A stretch of DNA of 64,000 nt from Virgibacillus_P tibetensis (GCF_036026595.1 NZ_JARZFX010000013.1:1-64000), one strand, 5' to 3'. Counted from the first letter of the stretch, positions 15,710-25,172 are shown. Program-made: numbers and translations. Notes: a model not told the origin generated them from the letters alone.

Positions 15710-16455
15710 GATTGCACCAGCAATTCTTTCAGGAAGGAAAGTTCTCCTTGATATGCACGAGCAATCGTTTCAGGGTGCATCACCACATCTACATTTCCGA
15801 ACTCAATTAGAACCTGATTTATCAATATTAATTGCTGAAAATAATCTTTTGCTTTACTTAGATCATGATGAACAACTAAAATGGTTTTTCCTTGATCACG
15901 CAGTTCCTTTAAAATAGTAATAATTGTTTCTTCACTGCTTATATCAATACCTACAAATGGCTCATCAAGAAAAAACACTTCTGCATCTTGTGCTAATGCC
16001 CGTGCCAGAAACACACGTTGCTGCTGACCTCCTGATAATTCTCCTATTTGCTTATCTTTAAATTCAAGCATATCAACCTTCTCAAGACAATCTAAAGCAA
16101 TTTCTTTATCTTCTTTTTTTGGTTTTCGAAACACACCTAACCTTGGATATCTTCCAATTAATACTGTGTCCAGCACGGAAATAGGAAAATCCCAATCAAT
16201 ATTATTCCTTTGGGGAACGTAAGCAATATCCTTTTTCACGTGTTGCATGCTTTTATTTAAGATTTCAATGTGCCCTTTATCCTTTGGTATCAACCCTAGT
16301 ACTGCTTTAAGCAATGTTGATTTCCCCGCACCGTTAGGTCCTATTATTCCTACTAGACTACCAGGCTGAATGGAGAAGGTGACATCCTTCACAGCATCTT
16401 TTCCATAGTAGGACACATTTAAATTCTCTACAGCTATCGAATTACTCATAGTCAT
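15706..16455 (-). CDS. Metal ABC transporter ATP-binding protein
   Basis: 249 residues. Walker A GPNGAGKST at about 38-46, Q-loop VPQRNNIDW, signature LSGGQQQR at about 143-150, Walker B VFFLDEP, H-loop VVHHD. VPQRNNIDWDFP is typical of Mn/Zn importer ATPases. Two in-frame ATGs (16455, 16449) share the AGGAAGAAGGG site and cannot be separated. First gene of the operon with permease and binding protein. Confidence 0.92.
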   Translation of the reverse strand: MTMSNSIAVENLNVSYYGKDAVKDVTFSIQPGSLVGIIGPNGAGKSTLLKAVLGLIPKDKGHIEILNKSMQHVKKDIAYVPQRNNIDWDFPISVLDTVLIGRYPRLGVFRKPKKEDKEIALDCLEKVDMLEFKDKQIGELSGGQQQRVFLARALAQDAEVFFLDEPFVGIDISSEETIITILKELRDQGKTILVVHHDLSKAKDYFQQLILINQVLIEFGNVDVVMHPETIARAYQGELSFLKELLVQS

Positions 16456-16705
16456 CCCTTCTTCCTGTTTTTTTATAAACTTACTATTAGTTACCTTATT
16501 TTATTTTTCTCCGTCCAATTAATTGTCTGTTAGCTAATGTTTAGTATAAGCAACAAATAATTCACTGTCAACAATAAAGTTGACTGAGGGCAAAACTAAT
16601 ATAGTCAGATTATATGCAATGAACGACTAAATGATGACTCTTTTACTAAAAAACTGTTATAGAATAAGCCGGCACTCAAAACAGGTACTTACATAATTGA
16701 ACCCA
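16456..16705. other. Promoter region of the metal ABC operon
   Basis: About 250 nt AT-rich DNA upstream of the metal transporter. Nothing coding. It holds the candidate metalloregulator site at 16579-16596 and, beyond it, the rnr terminator. Confidence 0.5.
16579..16596 (-). promoter_or_regulatory. Possible MntR/DtxR-type operator
   Basis: The minus strand reads GTTTTGCCCTCAGTCAAC, an imperfect dyad of TTTGcC / aGTCAA resembling DtxR-family sites. It is about 125 nt upstream of the metal ABC ATPase. Weak match; a proposal only. Confidence 0.25.
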
Positions 16706-16737
16706 CAAAAAAACTGACCAGTTCTGAACTGATCAGC
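16706..16737 (-). terminator. Terminator of rnr
   Basis: On the minus strand CTGATCAGTTC AGAACTGGTCAG TTTTTTT, a near-perfect stem with a T-run, 27 nt after the rnr stop. Confidence 0.8.
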
Positions 16738-16763
16738 GAAACCTTTACTGTTTATCAAGTAGT

Positions 16764-18929
16764 TTATTTATTCGATCCTTTTTTTCTTTTCTTCTTTTTC
16801 TTTGGTTTCTCCGTACGAACCATTTCAAAATCCACAGCTCGTTCATCTGTGTTCACACTTACTACTTTAACTTGTACCTCATCACCAATCCGGTAAACAT
16901 TAGCAGTTCGCTCACCTATCATGGCGTGACTTCGTTGATCGTAATGATAATAATCATCTGTTAAATAGCTGACGTGTACGAGACCTTCTATTGTGTTTTC
17001 TAATTCTACAAAAAGACCAAAGTTTGTTACCGAGCTTATCACACCAGTATACGATTCACCAATTTTATCCTGCATAAATTCTGCTTTTTTCAGATCATCC
17101 GTTTCACGTTCCGCATCTACAGCAGTACGTTCCTTATCGGAAGTATGACGGGCAATTTCCGGCATTCTATCTTTCCACTGATCAGTCGTTTTTTTATCCA
17201 GCTTCTTATCTATCAAGTAAGTTCGGATTAAACGATGGACTATTAGATCAGGGTAACGACGTATAGGTGATGTAAAATGTGTATAAAATTCAGTTGCAAG
17301 GCCAAAATGTCCCACACTTTGAGGGTCATATTTTGCCTGCTTCATTGAACGAAGCATTAACTTAGAGACAATCATTTCTTCCGGCTTGCCTTGTACTTCC
17401 TCTATAACTTTTTGTAATGTTTGAGGATGAATTTCATTGGCAGTACCTTTAACTGCATAACCCAGTCCTGCCAGGAATTCGAAAAAGCTCTCCAGCTTCC
17501 CATGGTCTGGGTCTTCATGGATACGATGGATAAACGGAACATCCATCCAATGGAAATGCTCTGCAATAGTTTCATTAGCTGCAAGCATAAACTCTTCAAT
17601 TAACCTTTCAGCTATGGAACGTTCACGCAAGACGACATCTGTTGGCTTACCACTGTCATCAACCAGAACTTGTGCTTCTTTAAAATCAAAGTCTATTGCA
17701 CCTCGCCCCATGCGCTTCGTACGTAAAATAGAAGCCAACTTTTCCATTTGTTCAAACATAGGCACCAAGGAGCTATACTTGTCTCTTAGTGTCTCATCTT
17801 TATCAGCCAGAATCTTATTTACGTCATGATAAGTCATTCGTTCGGTAGTTTTGATAACACTTTGAAAGATTTCATGATTTACAACCTGTCCTGAGGATGT
17901 GATTTCCATCTCACAACCTAATGTTAATCTGTCAACATTAGGGTTTAAGGAACATATGCCATTTGATAGGCGGTGTGGAATCATTGGAATTACCCGATCA
18001 ACCAAATATACGCTTGTCCCACGTTCAAAAGCCTCTTTATCTATCGGCGAGCCTTCTTCCGCATAATAACTCACATCAGCAATATAAACCCCAAGCTTAT
18101 AGTTTCCATTGTCCAGCTTCTTTACTGTTACTGCATCATCCAGATCTTTTGCATCTGCTCCGTCAATTGTGACAATGATTTCATCACGTAAATCCCGGCG
18201 TTCCTCTAATTCTTCTTTCGAAATGGTCTCTGGGGTATTAGCAGCCTGGTCCAGGACCTCATCTGGAAAGTCTATTTGTATTCCATGCTTGTGAATAATT
18301 GAAATTATATCAATTCCTGGGTCATTTTTATGTCCTAGTATATGAATAATTTCTCCTTCAGCACTCTTACCAGGTTCCGGATATTTTGTTATGTGAGCAA
18401 TAACTTTATGCCCACTTACTGCACCATTTGTCATGCTTTTAGGAATGAATATGTCATTTGGAATTCGTTTATCATCTGCGATCACAAAACCAAATGAACG
18501 ATTATTTTCAAATGTGCCCACTACTTGCATTGTTGCTCTTTCTAAGATACGGATAACGGTTCCTTCTGGCCTATTTCCGTCAGCATCCTTCTTCTCTAAA
18601 CGGACGAGGACTCTATCCTTGTTCATTGCTGAAGCAAGATCAGAATGATGTATATACACATCCTTTTGATCTTCATCATCTGGGATTAAAAATGCAAATC
18701 CTTTTGCATGCATTTGTATTCTTCCGCGAACAAGGTTCATTTTTTCAGGTAAACCAAATCTATTCTTCCGTGTACGGACTAATTCTCCCTCATCCTCTAA
18801 CTCATTCAGAGCTTTTACTAGCTCTTTGAATTCTAATGCATCGTCTATATCCAAGACTTCCTCAAGTTCTTCAACTGATAATGGCTTTTTTCCATTTTCT
18901 TTAAAATAATTGCGTATTCTGTCTTTCAT
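16764..18929 (-). CDS. rnr: Ribonuclease R
   Basis: 721 residues. 3'-to-5' exoribonuclease that degrades structured RNA and trims tmRNA-associated targets. Order: N-terminal winged helix (1-70), two cold-shock domains, RNB catalytic domain with DGADAKDLDDAV holding the Mg-binding Asp cluster (about 260), GRGAIDFDF, MLAANE, HFGLAT-YTHFTSPIRRYPDL, then S1 domain (GVISSVTNFGLFVEL) and a Lys-rich tail. ATG 18929 is chosen (GAAGGTGAG 4 nt upstream). It sits in the usual Bacillaceae order secG-est-rnr-smpB-ssrA, here interrupted by the metal ABC operon between rnr and smpB. Confidence 0.96.
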   Translation of the reverse strand: MKDRIRNYFKENGKKPLSVEELEEVLDIDDALEFKELVKALNELEDEGELVRTRKNRFGLPEKMNLVRGRIQMHAKGFAFLIPDDEDQKDVYIHHSDLASAMNKDRVLVRLEKKDADGNRPEGTVIRILERATMQVVGTFENNRSFGFVIADDKRIPNDIFIPKSMTNGAVSGHKVIAHITKYPEPGKSAEGEIIHILGHKNDPGIDIISIIHKHGIQIDFPDEVLDQAANTPETISKEELEERRDLRDEIIVTIDGADAKDLDDAVTVKKLDNGNYKLGVYIADVSYYAEEGSPIDKEAFERGTSVYLVDRVIPMIPHRLSNGICSLNPNVDRLTLGCEMEITSSGQVVNHEIFQSVIKTTERMTYHDVNKILADKDETLRDKYSSLVPMFEQMEKLASILRTKRMGRGAIDFDFKEAQVLVDDSGKPTDVVLRERSIAERLIEEFMLAANETIAEHFHWMDVPFIHRIHEDPDHGKLESFFEFLAGLGYAVKGTANEIHPQTLQKVIEEVQGKPEEMIVSKLMLRSMKQAKYDPQSVGHFGLATEFYTHFTSPIRRYPDLIVHRLIRTYLIDKKLDKKTTDQWKDRMPEIARHTSDKERTAVDAERETDDLKKAEFMQDKIGESYTGVISSVTNFGLFVELENTIEGLVHVSYLTDDYYHYDQRSHAMIGERTANVYRIGDEVQVKVVSVNTDERAVDFEMVRTEKPKKKKKRKKGSNK

Positions 18930-18978
18930 TCGCTCACCTTCTTTCCTAGTTATTGTTAACATTTTTCCCTAAATATAA

Positions 18979-19725
18979 TCATTCTTTCCATTCTAATGTT
19001 TCTAAGAATTGATAAATATCTTCAAACAACTGCTCTTTTTCCTTATCCACCGTAATAACATGCCCTGATTTCTCATACCATTTAATTGTTTTCTTTTCCG
19101 CTTCTACATTCGTATAAATGTAATCAGCACTTTCTGTATTAATCATCTCATCCTTGCGCGCCTGCACAACCATAGTTGGAGTGTAAATTGTATCGATTTC
19201 TTTCTTTACACTCGTAATAAATGAACCTAGCTGCTTAAAGACATCGGTAGACTCTTTCATGAGTTTGTCTAATTCATCTTTAATGGTTGCTTCATCTTTT
19301 CCTTCTAATTGCTTATATTCTTTTGAAAAAAATTTAAACCCCTTTGTCAACTGGGTTTCATTATCAAAAAACATCGGTGCACACATTGTAATAATTGCTT
19401 TTACTTTCTCAGTATAGGCAAGTTTCAACCCTAATACACCACCAAGTGATAGACCAGCCACTGCGACTTCTTCATAGCCGAGATCTATTAAATGCTGATA
19501 CCCTTTTTGAACATCCTCCCACCATTGATTTGGATTTGACTGAAGCAATTCTTCCGGTGGCACACCATGCCCGCGGTATATTGGCGCATGACTCGTATAT
19601 CCTTTTTTCTCCAAAGATCTTCCAAGCATTCGAACATCTGCAGAATGACCTGTAAACCCATGTAATAATAATACCGCACGTGGTCCTGCTTCAAACGTAA
19701 AAGGTTGAGGTTGTTTTACTTTCAT
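18979..19725 (-). CDS. est: Carboxylesterase Est
   Basis: 248 residues, matching the 247-residue Est30/EstA esterases of Bacillaceae. Alpha/beta hydrolase with oxyanion motif LLLHGFTG, nucleophile in GLSLGG (Ser about 94), Asp in ARKDEMI and His in SGHVITVD near 225. ATG 19725 has AAAGGAGA upstream; the longer open frame above it lacks a site. It lies between secG and rnr as in B. subtilis. Confidence 0.93.
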   Translation of the reverse strand: MKVKQPQPFTFEAGPRAVLLLHGFTGHSADVRMLGRSLEKKGYTSHAPIYRGHGVPPEELLQSNPNQWWEDVQKGYQHLIDLGYEEVAVAGLSLGGVLGLKLAYTEKVKAIITMCAPMFFDNETQLTKGFKFFSKEYKQLEGKDEATIKDELDKLMKESTDVFKQLGSFITSVKKEIDTIYTPTMVVQARKDEMINTESADYIYTNVEAEKKTIKWYEKSGHVITVDKEKEQLFEDIYQFLETLEWKE

Positions 19726-19880
19726 ATAAGCTGCATCTCCTTTATCTTTCCTTATTATTACTTTACCCTTTATGTATAATTGTACAACATTCATGTTACC
19801 GTTAATACGAAATAGGTGTAAACCATGCCTTAAATTGCTAAACCTCTATTTAAGGTATACTCTTACCCACTTCGCAAAAA

Positions 19881-19919
19881 TTAAAAACCCTTAACACTAA
19901 TTGTGATAAGGGTTCTTTT
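19881..19919 (-). terminator. Terminator of secG
   Basis: On the minus strand AACCCTTATCAC aatta GTGTTAAGGGTT TTTAATTTTT, immediately downstream of the secG stop. Suggests est is transcribed separately. Confidence 0.7.
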
Positions 19920-20150
19920 CTATTGGAAAACATATGCACTTAGAAAAGCTAACACAAAAAACAAAGCTCCTGTAACAATTGTTCCACGGTGAAGGATTAA
20001 ATCTAAGCCTCTTGCTTTTTGTTTACCGAATAGTTGTTCTGCTCCACCGGAAATCGCTCCAGACAGACCTTCACTTTTACCTGATTGCAGAAGCACGAGA
20101 ACAATCATAATAATTGCATTGATTACTAATAATACGTTTACTATAGCCAT
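19920..20150 (-). CDS. secG: Preprotein translocase subunit SecG
   Basis: 76 residues with two TM helices and the conserved LLQSGKSEGLSGAISGG loop and LFGKQKARG motif between them. Stimulates SecYE-SecA protein export. ATG 20150 (MAIVNVLL) is chosen because AGGAGGTG lies 10-12 nt upstream and the length matches the family. Confidence 0.95.
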   Translation of the reverse strand: MAIVNVLLVINAIIMIVLVLLQSGKSEGLSGAISGGAEQLFGKQKARGLDLILHRGTIVTGALFFVLAFLSAYVFQ

Positions 20151-20272
20151 GTCACCATGACACCTCCTGAACTTGAAAAGCGTAAGCACCTAATTCAGAC
20201 GCTTAGCCAAACAACACAAATACCTATTCATTACTTTAGCATAAAATCGTTTTACATAGCAAGATATTTCGT

Positions 20273-20301
20273 AATTAATTGGACGTTTCATCCAATTAAT
20301 T
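20273..20301. repeat. AT-rich perfect inverted repeat between divergent genes
   Basis: AATTAATTGGA - CGTTTCA - TCCAATTAATT, an 11-bp perfect dyad between secG and the divergent hydrolase gene, about 50 nt upstream of the latter. No T-run on either side. A repressor operator is possible. Confidence 0.5.
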
Positions 20302-20349
20302 TTATTATATAGATAGGAAGACAATATTTTTAAGAAATGAGATGATATA

Positions 20350-21261
20350 TTGGAAAGTACCTTTTGGTTAAAAGTGGAAGACGATGTCGAAGTTTATATA
20401 AAAAAATGGTATTCCTCAATAGATAAACCAAAAGCAGTCGTTCAATTATCCCATGGAATGGCAGAGCATATTCAACGTTATGGAGAGTTTGCCAATTACC
20501 TCGTTAAACAAGACATTTTTGTATATGGAAATGACCATCGCGGTCATGGTAAAACCGGAGAACAACAAGGATTATTAGGCTATTTTTCTCAAGATAACGG
20601 TTTCGCCAAAACGACAAATGATTTACATGTTATTACAAAGCGCATCAAACAGGACCACCCTTCCACCCCGATATTTCTTATAGGTCACAGTATGGGCTCA
20701 TTTTTAGCAAGAAGTTATATACAACAATATAGTGAGTTGATAAATGGCGCAATCCTCTCTGGAACTGGATACTTCCCACTATTAAAAACCAAAGCTGGCA
20801 AGTATTTAGCAGGGATGCTGCCACCAAAAGAAGAATCTAAACTAATGAATTCTTTAGCTTTTGGTAACTATAATAAAAAAATAAAGCATAAAAACACGGG
20901 ATTTGACTGGTTATCCCGCGAGGAAAAAGCCGTACAAAAATATAATGATGATCCTCAGACCGGATTCATTCCTACTGCCCGTTTTTTCTATGATTTAATG
21001 AGTGGACTAGGAATCATCCAAGATGACAAATTAAATAAAGATATTCGAAAAAATCTCCCTCTCCTGTTACTAAGCGGAGATGCCGACCCTGTTGGTGATT
21101 ATGCAAAAGGCATCTGGAAAACTGCCCATTTATATGAGAAAGCAGGCCTTGAGAAAGTGACTACTATGCTATTTACAGAAGGCAGACATGAGTTATTGCA
21201 TGAATTAAATAAAGAGGAAGTTTATCGGGCTATTCATGATTGGATGGAGCGTCAAATATAA
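20350..21261 (+). CDS. Alpha/beta hydrolase, monoacylglycerol lipase/lysophospholipase type (YtpA-like)
   Basis: 303 residues. Serine hydrolase of the Hydrolase_4 group: QLSHGMAEHIQRY (oxyanion loop), GHRGHGKT, nucleophile GHSMGS (Ser about 116), Asp in SGDADPVG near 244 and His in EGRHELLHE near 278. The set matches B. subtilis YtpA, a phospholipase implicated in bacilysocin synthesis; substrate is inferred. The start is TTG 20350 with only a weak GAGATGA site; no ATG is available in frame near it. Confidence 0.85.
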   Translation: MESTFWLKVEDDVEVYIKKWYSSIDKPKAVVQLSHGMAEHIQRYGEFANYLVKQDIFVYGNDHRGHGKTGEQQGLLGYFSQDNGFAKTTNDLHVITKRIKQDHPSTPIFLIGHSMGSFLARSYIQQYSELINGAILSGTGYFPLLKTKAGKYLAGMLPPKEESKLMNSLAFGNYNKKIKHKNTGFDWLSREEKAVQKYNDDPQTGFIPTARFFYDLMSGLGIIQDDKLNKDIRKNLPLLLLSGDADPVGDYAKGIWKTAHLYEKAGLEKVTTMLFTEGRHELLHELNKEEVYRAIHDWMERQI

Positions 21262-21360
21262 TAATATGTTTTATAGGACGTGATTGCTTGAATCCACTAA
21301 TAGAACAGTTTAAAATAGAGTAGTAAAGTGTAGATTTAAAGAAGGGTTGGAAAATCAAAC

Positions 21361-23073
21361 ATGAAAAACATTCAAGGAATTGCAGCATCGCCGGGTATCG
21401 CAATTGCGAAGGTATACCAACTAGAAACTCCTGACTTAAGCTTTGAAAAAAATGTAATTGATAATCCACAAGAGGAAATAGATCGGCTGGATAAAGCATT
21501 AGAGGTTACTAAAATGGAGCTTGAACAAATCAGAGCTCATACGAAGAAGGAAATCGATGATGAGCACGCAGAAATCTTCTCTGCTCACTTACTAGTTCTA
21601 AGTGACCCAGAACTAATTAATCCAATTAAAGATAAAATTTCTTCTCATAATGCAGCAGCAGAGGTTGCTTTAGATGAAACAGCTACTATGTTTATCGATA
21701 TGTTTAAAACGATGGATAATGAATATATGCGTGAGCGGGCTGCTGATATTCAAGATGTAACAAAGCGATTAATGGCTCATTTGCTTGGAGTCACTTTTCC
21801 GGATCCGGCATTAATTAACGAAGAGGTTATCGTAATTGCTGATGACTTAACCCCTTCTGATACAGCACAACTGAACCGCCAATTTGTAAAAGGTTTCGCA
21901 ACGGATATTGGTGGACGTACTTCTCACTCAGCTATAATGGCACGATCTCTAGAAATCCCCGCTGTCGTTGGAACGAAAAATATTACGGAGGCAGTTTCCC
22001 ATAACGATATCTTAATTGTTGATGGAAATGAGGGAACAATTATTATTAATCCTTCCGAAGAAGAGCTGACAGCTTATATAGGAAAACAGAAATTGTTTGC
22101 TGAACAACAAGAAGAATGGGCGAAATTAAAGAATGAGCCTACTTTTTCAAAAGATGGCGAGCAGGTTGAGTTAGCAGCAAATATCGGAACTCCTGAGGAT
22201 GTCAGTGGTGTGTTAAATAACGGTGGAGAAGGTATAGGTCTCTATCGAACTGAATTCTTATATATGGGAAAAAAACAATTACCGACAGAAGATGAACAGT
22301 ATAATGCCTATAAATCGGTTCTCGAGCAAATGGGCGATAAACCGGTTGTAGTCCGTACATTGGACATTGGTGGGGACAAGGAATTGGAATATCTAGATTT
22401 ACCAAAGGAACTGAACCCATTCTTGGGATTCCGTGCAATACGCTTCTGCCTGGAGAACGAAGATGTCTTTAGACCCCAACTGCGAGCTCTTCTTCGTGCG
22501 AGCGTTCATGGCAATTTGAAAATTATGTACCCAATGATTGCAACGCTGGAAGAGTTTCGTCAAGCTAAAGCTATTTTAGTAGACGAAAAGGAAAGCTTAC
22601 TGAGCGAAGGTGTAAAAGTTTCTTCTACTATCGAAGTCGGGATCATGGTAGAAATTCCTTCGACTGCAGTCATAGCTAAGCAGTTTGCAAAAGAGGTCGA
22701 CTTCTTCAGTATTGGAACGAATGACTTAATTCAATATACCATGGCTGCAGATCGTATGAATGAACGTGTTTCTTATTTGTACCAGCCTTATCATCCAGCA
22801 ATACTCAATTTGGTAAACACTGTCATCGAAGCTGCACACAATGAAGGTAAGTGGGTTGGCATGTGTGGCGAAATGGCTGGAGATCCAATAGCGATCCCCT
22901 TACTGCTCGGCCTTGGACTTGATGAGTTCAGCATGAGTGCAACTTCTATCTTACCTGCACGTACACAGATACGGGACCTTTCCAAGAAAGATATTGCTTC
23001 TTATAAAGATAAGATACTATCTATGGGAACTGCAGATGAAGTTGTTGAGTTTATCAAAAAGAAAACAGATTAA
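21361..23073 (+). CDS. ptsI: PTS enzyme I (phosphoenolpyruvate-protein phosphotransferase)
   Basis: 570 residues. First enzyme of the sugar phosphotransferase system; takes phosphate from PEP and passes it to HPr. N-terminal EIN domain with phospho-His in GGRTSHSAIMARS (about 190), then the PEP-binding barrel with RTEFLYM, DIGGDKEL, and active Cys in GMCGEMAGD (about 502). Normally ptsI follows ptsH; here the preceding gene is a lipase, with 99 nt between. The ribosome binding site (GAAGGGTTGG) is weak and distant. A strong terminator follows. Confidence 0.97.
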   Translation: MKNIQGIAASPGIAIAKVYQLETPDLSFEKNVIDNPQEEIDRLDKALEVTKMELEQIRAHTKKEIDDEHAEIFSAHLLVLSDPELINPIKDKISSHNAAAEVALDETATMFIDMFKTMDNEYMRERAADIQDVTKRLMAHLLGVTFPDPALINEEVIVIADDLTPSDTAQLNRQFVKGFATDIGGRTSHSAIMARSLEIPAVVGTKNITEAVSHNDILIVDGNEGTIIINPSEEELTAYIGKQKLFAEQQEEWAKLKNEPTFSKDGEQVELAANIGTPEDVSGVLNNGGEGIGLYRTEFLYMGKKQLPTEDEQYNAYKSVLEQMGDKPVVVRTLDIGGDKELEYLDLPKELNPFLGFRAIRFCLENEDVFRPQLRALLRASVHGNLKIMYPMIATLEEFRQAKAILVDEKESLLSEGVKVSSTIEVGIMVEIPSTAVIAKQFAKEVDFFSIGTNDLIQYTMAADRMNERVSYLYQPYHPAILNLVNTVIEAAHNEGKWVGMCGEMAGDPIAIPLLLGLGLDEFSMSATSILPARTQIRDLSKKDIASYKDKILSMGTADEVVEFIKKKTD

Positions 23074-23081
23074 TGAAGAAT

Positions 23082-23117
23082 AGCGGCAGGACCCAAATAG
23101 GGCCCTGCCGCTTTTTT
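23082..23117 (+). terminator. Terminator of ptsI
   Basis: AGCGGCAGGaCCC - AAATA - GGGCCCTGCCGCT followed by TTTTTT, 9 nt after the ptsI stop. Confidence 0.9.
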
Positions 23118-23179
23118 ATGGATTATATCGTCTCCTGAGTTGTGGCTTCTCCTGTCACTTTCAGGTCAGGGGAGTATTC

Positions 23180-23698
23180 TCAATCAGTTATAATCTCGAG
23201 CTTGTCCTGAATGGGGGACCGCCCTTTATCTTTTGGGACACGATCTGGATAACCTAGTTGCATAACCGCAGCAATTTTCACTTTTTCATTGTTCAATCCA
23301 ATGTCTTTCAGAAACTGCGGATCATGCATGTATGGGGTTATCGTCCACAACATTCCTACTCCATGCTCCCAGCCAGCTAACTGTACATTTTGAATGAAAG
23401 CACATACGGAAGCATATTCCTCTTCGTACCGAATAAGATCTTCTTTCTTTTCAAAATATATTACTGCATGATGTGGAATCTCCAATAGAAATTTTTTCAT
23501 AGAATCATTCATTTTTACCGACTTAGGACTTCCATCCATTTTGAGCATTCCAATTCGCTGGTAACTTGCTAAAATTGCATCTACAAAAGCTGTTTTCCCC
23601 CCTTCCTGATAGATTTTAATTTTCCATGGCTCTGTCATGTAATGTGTTGGAGCGTATGAGCCATATGTAAAGATTTCTTCTAACAGTTCAGTATTCAC
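23180..23698 (-). CDS. Nitroreductase family protein
   Basis: FMN-dependent nitroreductase family, YdjA-like. The first usable codon is GTG 23698, giving 172 residues, but homology clearly extends upstream. Codons back to 23758 read INILNTIRERRSIHTFKDQE, the FMN-binding RRSI start of the family. A purine-rich site (GAGGGGGGAG) stands just ahead of that, and where ATG is expected (23758-23756) the codon is ATC. Either the start is ATC, or the start codon is mutated. Other motifs: APTHYMTEPWK, AAVMQLGYPDR. Confidence 0.82.
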   Translation of the reverse strand: MNTELLEEIFTYGSYAPTHYMTEPWKIKIYQEGGKTAFVDAILASYQRIGMLKMDGSPKSVKMNDSMKKFLLEIPHHAVIYFEKKEDLIRYEEEYASVCAFIQNVQLAGWEHGVGMLWTITPYMHDPQFLKDIGLNNEKVKIAAVMQLGYPDRVPKDKGRSPIQDKLEIITD

Positions 23699-23864
23699 TT
23701 CTTGATCTTTAAATGTATGTATAGACCTGCGTTCTCTTATAGTGTTTAAGATATTGATAAAGCTCCCCCCTCATCATTTACTACACTTAACAGATTAGCA
23801 TATTTCCCTGATTTGCTAAAAGAGTGATAATACTAAAATTAATCACTCCTGAATCTAAATAAAT

Positions 23865-24833
23865 TCATTCAAACTTCTGCCCTGTCATAATTGACATAAA
23901 ATCATTATAAAATATTTTATAATCAAGGCCAAAAGCGATTCGATGCTCTCTTACTTGTTCTTCAGCTAGCTGCTCAACACTTATAAACGGCCTGATATCA
24001 GCTATACTCTGCCCTCTTTCTGCTCCTTCATCTGCCTGAACAATTTCAACGGGTATGTTTTGATATGTTAACATATCATCCTTTATCGTAGCCATCAAAG
24101 TTAGCACATCATGAAGTGGACTTCCTTGTATATTGGGATTCCTTCTTTTATAAAAATCATAATAATAATCCAATAATGGTTTCACAATCTCTATATCCCC
24201 GACATTATCAATGTAGTCCACCATTTCAGGAGTAGCAATCGCATATTCCGTTACATTTAGCGGAATAATTGTAACATTTTCTGCATAGGTTAATACCACT
24301 TGTGCAGCCACAGGATCTCCATGAAAATTAGCCTCTGAGACAGCTGTGACATTCCCCGTTACCCAAAAAGCACCGCCCATAATATAATATCCTTTTACTT
24401 GCCTCATTAGTTCCCGGTATGTAATGAACAGGGTAGCAAGAGACGTTAATCTGCCAATGTTCACAATAATTAATTCATCCTGATATGTTTCGATAATATT
24501 AATAATTTCATGGAAATTTTCCACAATTTCATTTTGAAAGACTGTAGGTGGAATAATTGGACCAAGACCAAATTCCCCGTGAATCTCAGGTACATAAACA
24601 GGCAGTTCACCTGTCATAGGTACTTCGGCTCCACTAATTATTTTAACCTGTTCTATCTCTTCTCCAAAAAGATCTCTAACATAATGTATATTTGCAAGTG
24701 CATTCTCCCGAGCTACATTTCCGTAATCAGCCACAACCCCTACTACATCAACTTCATCATTTAAGTATGCATAAATTAATGCAATCGTATCATCAATTCC
24801 AATATCACCAAATAATAACACTTTTTCTACCAT
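23865..24833 (-). CDS. Nucleoside hydrolase (IunH/URH1 family)
   Basis: 322 residues. Family of Ca-dependent N-ribohydrolases that split nucleosides to base and ribose. The N-terminal motif is FGDIGIDDTIAL; the usual motif is DxDxxxDD, so three of the four acids are present and the first is Phe. Later motifs INIGRLTSLA, YIMGGAF, NFHGDPVAAQ and a C-terminal SPLHDVLT (Asp ligand) are conserved. The changed first acid may alter metal or ribose binding. Single gene. Confidence 0.85.
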   Translation of the reverse strand: MVEKVLLFGDIGIDDTIALIYAYLNDEVDVVGVVADYGNVARENALANIHYVRDLFGEEIEQVKIISGAEVPMTGELPVYVPEIHGEFGLGPIIPPTVFQNEIVENFHEIINIIETYQDELIIVNIGRLTSLATLFITYRELMRQVKGYYIMGGAFWVTGNVTAVSEANFHGDPVAAQVVLTYAENVTIIPLNVTEYAIATPEMVDYIDNVGDIEIVKPLLDYYYDFYKRRNPNIQGSPLHDVLTLMATIKDDMLTYQNIPVEIVQADEGAERGQSIADIRPFISVEQLAEEQVREHRIAFGLDYKIFYNDFMSIMTGQKFE

Positions 24834-25122
24834 TTTGTATTCTCCTTTGTATAATATTTACAATATTATATAGCTTACTATACTGCGGAGTTGTCTTATT
24901 CTTTTTATGATGCTAAGTTGATACTTTACGGATGAATGTTGGACTAGTAGCGATGGAGGAGGATGATTCAGCGGTCAGTCCGCTTAACTTCAGCGATGGT
25001 GGGTGATGATTCAGCGTTGGGGCATAATTCACGATTAGAAAACTTGGCATTCGCCAAGCCTTTGGGCGATGCCTTAGTTGCACTTATGCAGAAAGAAATA
25101 TGGTTATACTTTCTTTACTGCT
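24834..25122. other. Non-coding interval with small hairpins
   Basis: No gene seen. 25041-25075 contains CTTGGCATTCGCCAAG, and GGCATTCGCC pairs with GGGCGATGCC a little further on, so alternative small hairpins are possible. Two related GCGATGG-TGATTCAGCG stretches occur at 24950-25015. Looks like relic or repeat DNA. Confidence 0.4.
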
Positions 25123-25153
25123 AAAAAAAGAGACAGATCTCTCTGCCTCTTTT
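25123..25153 (-). terminator. Terminator of eno
   Basis: On the minus strand AGAGGCAGA GAGA TCTGTCTCT TTTTTT, 20 nt after the eno stop. End of the glycolytic block. Confidence 0.8.
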
Positions 25154-25172
25154 CAACTTATTCAGCTTATAT

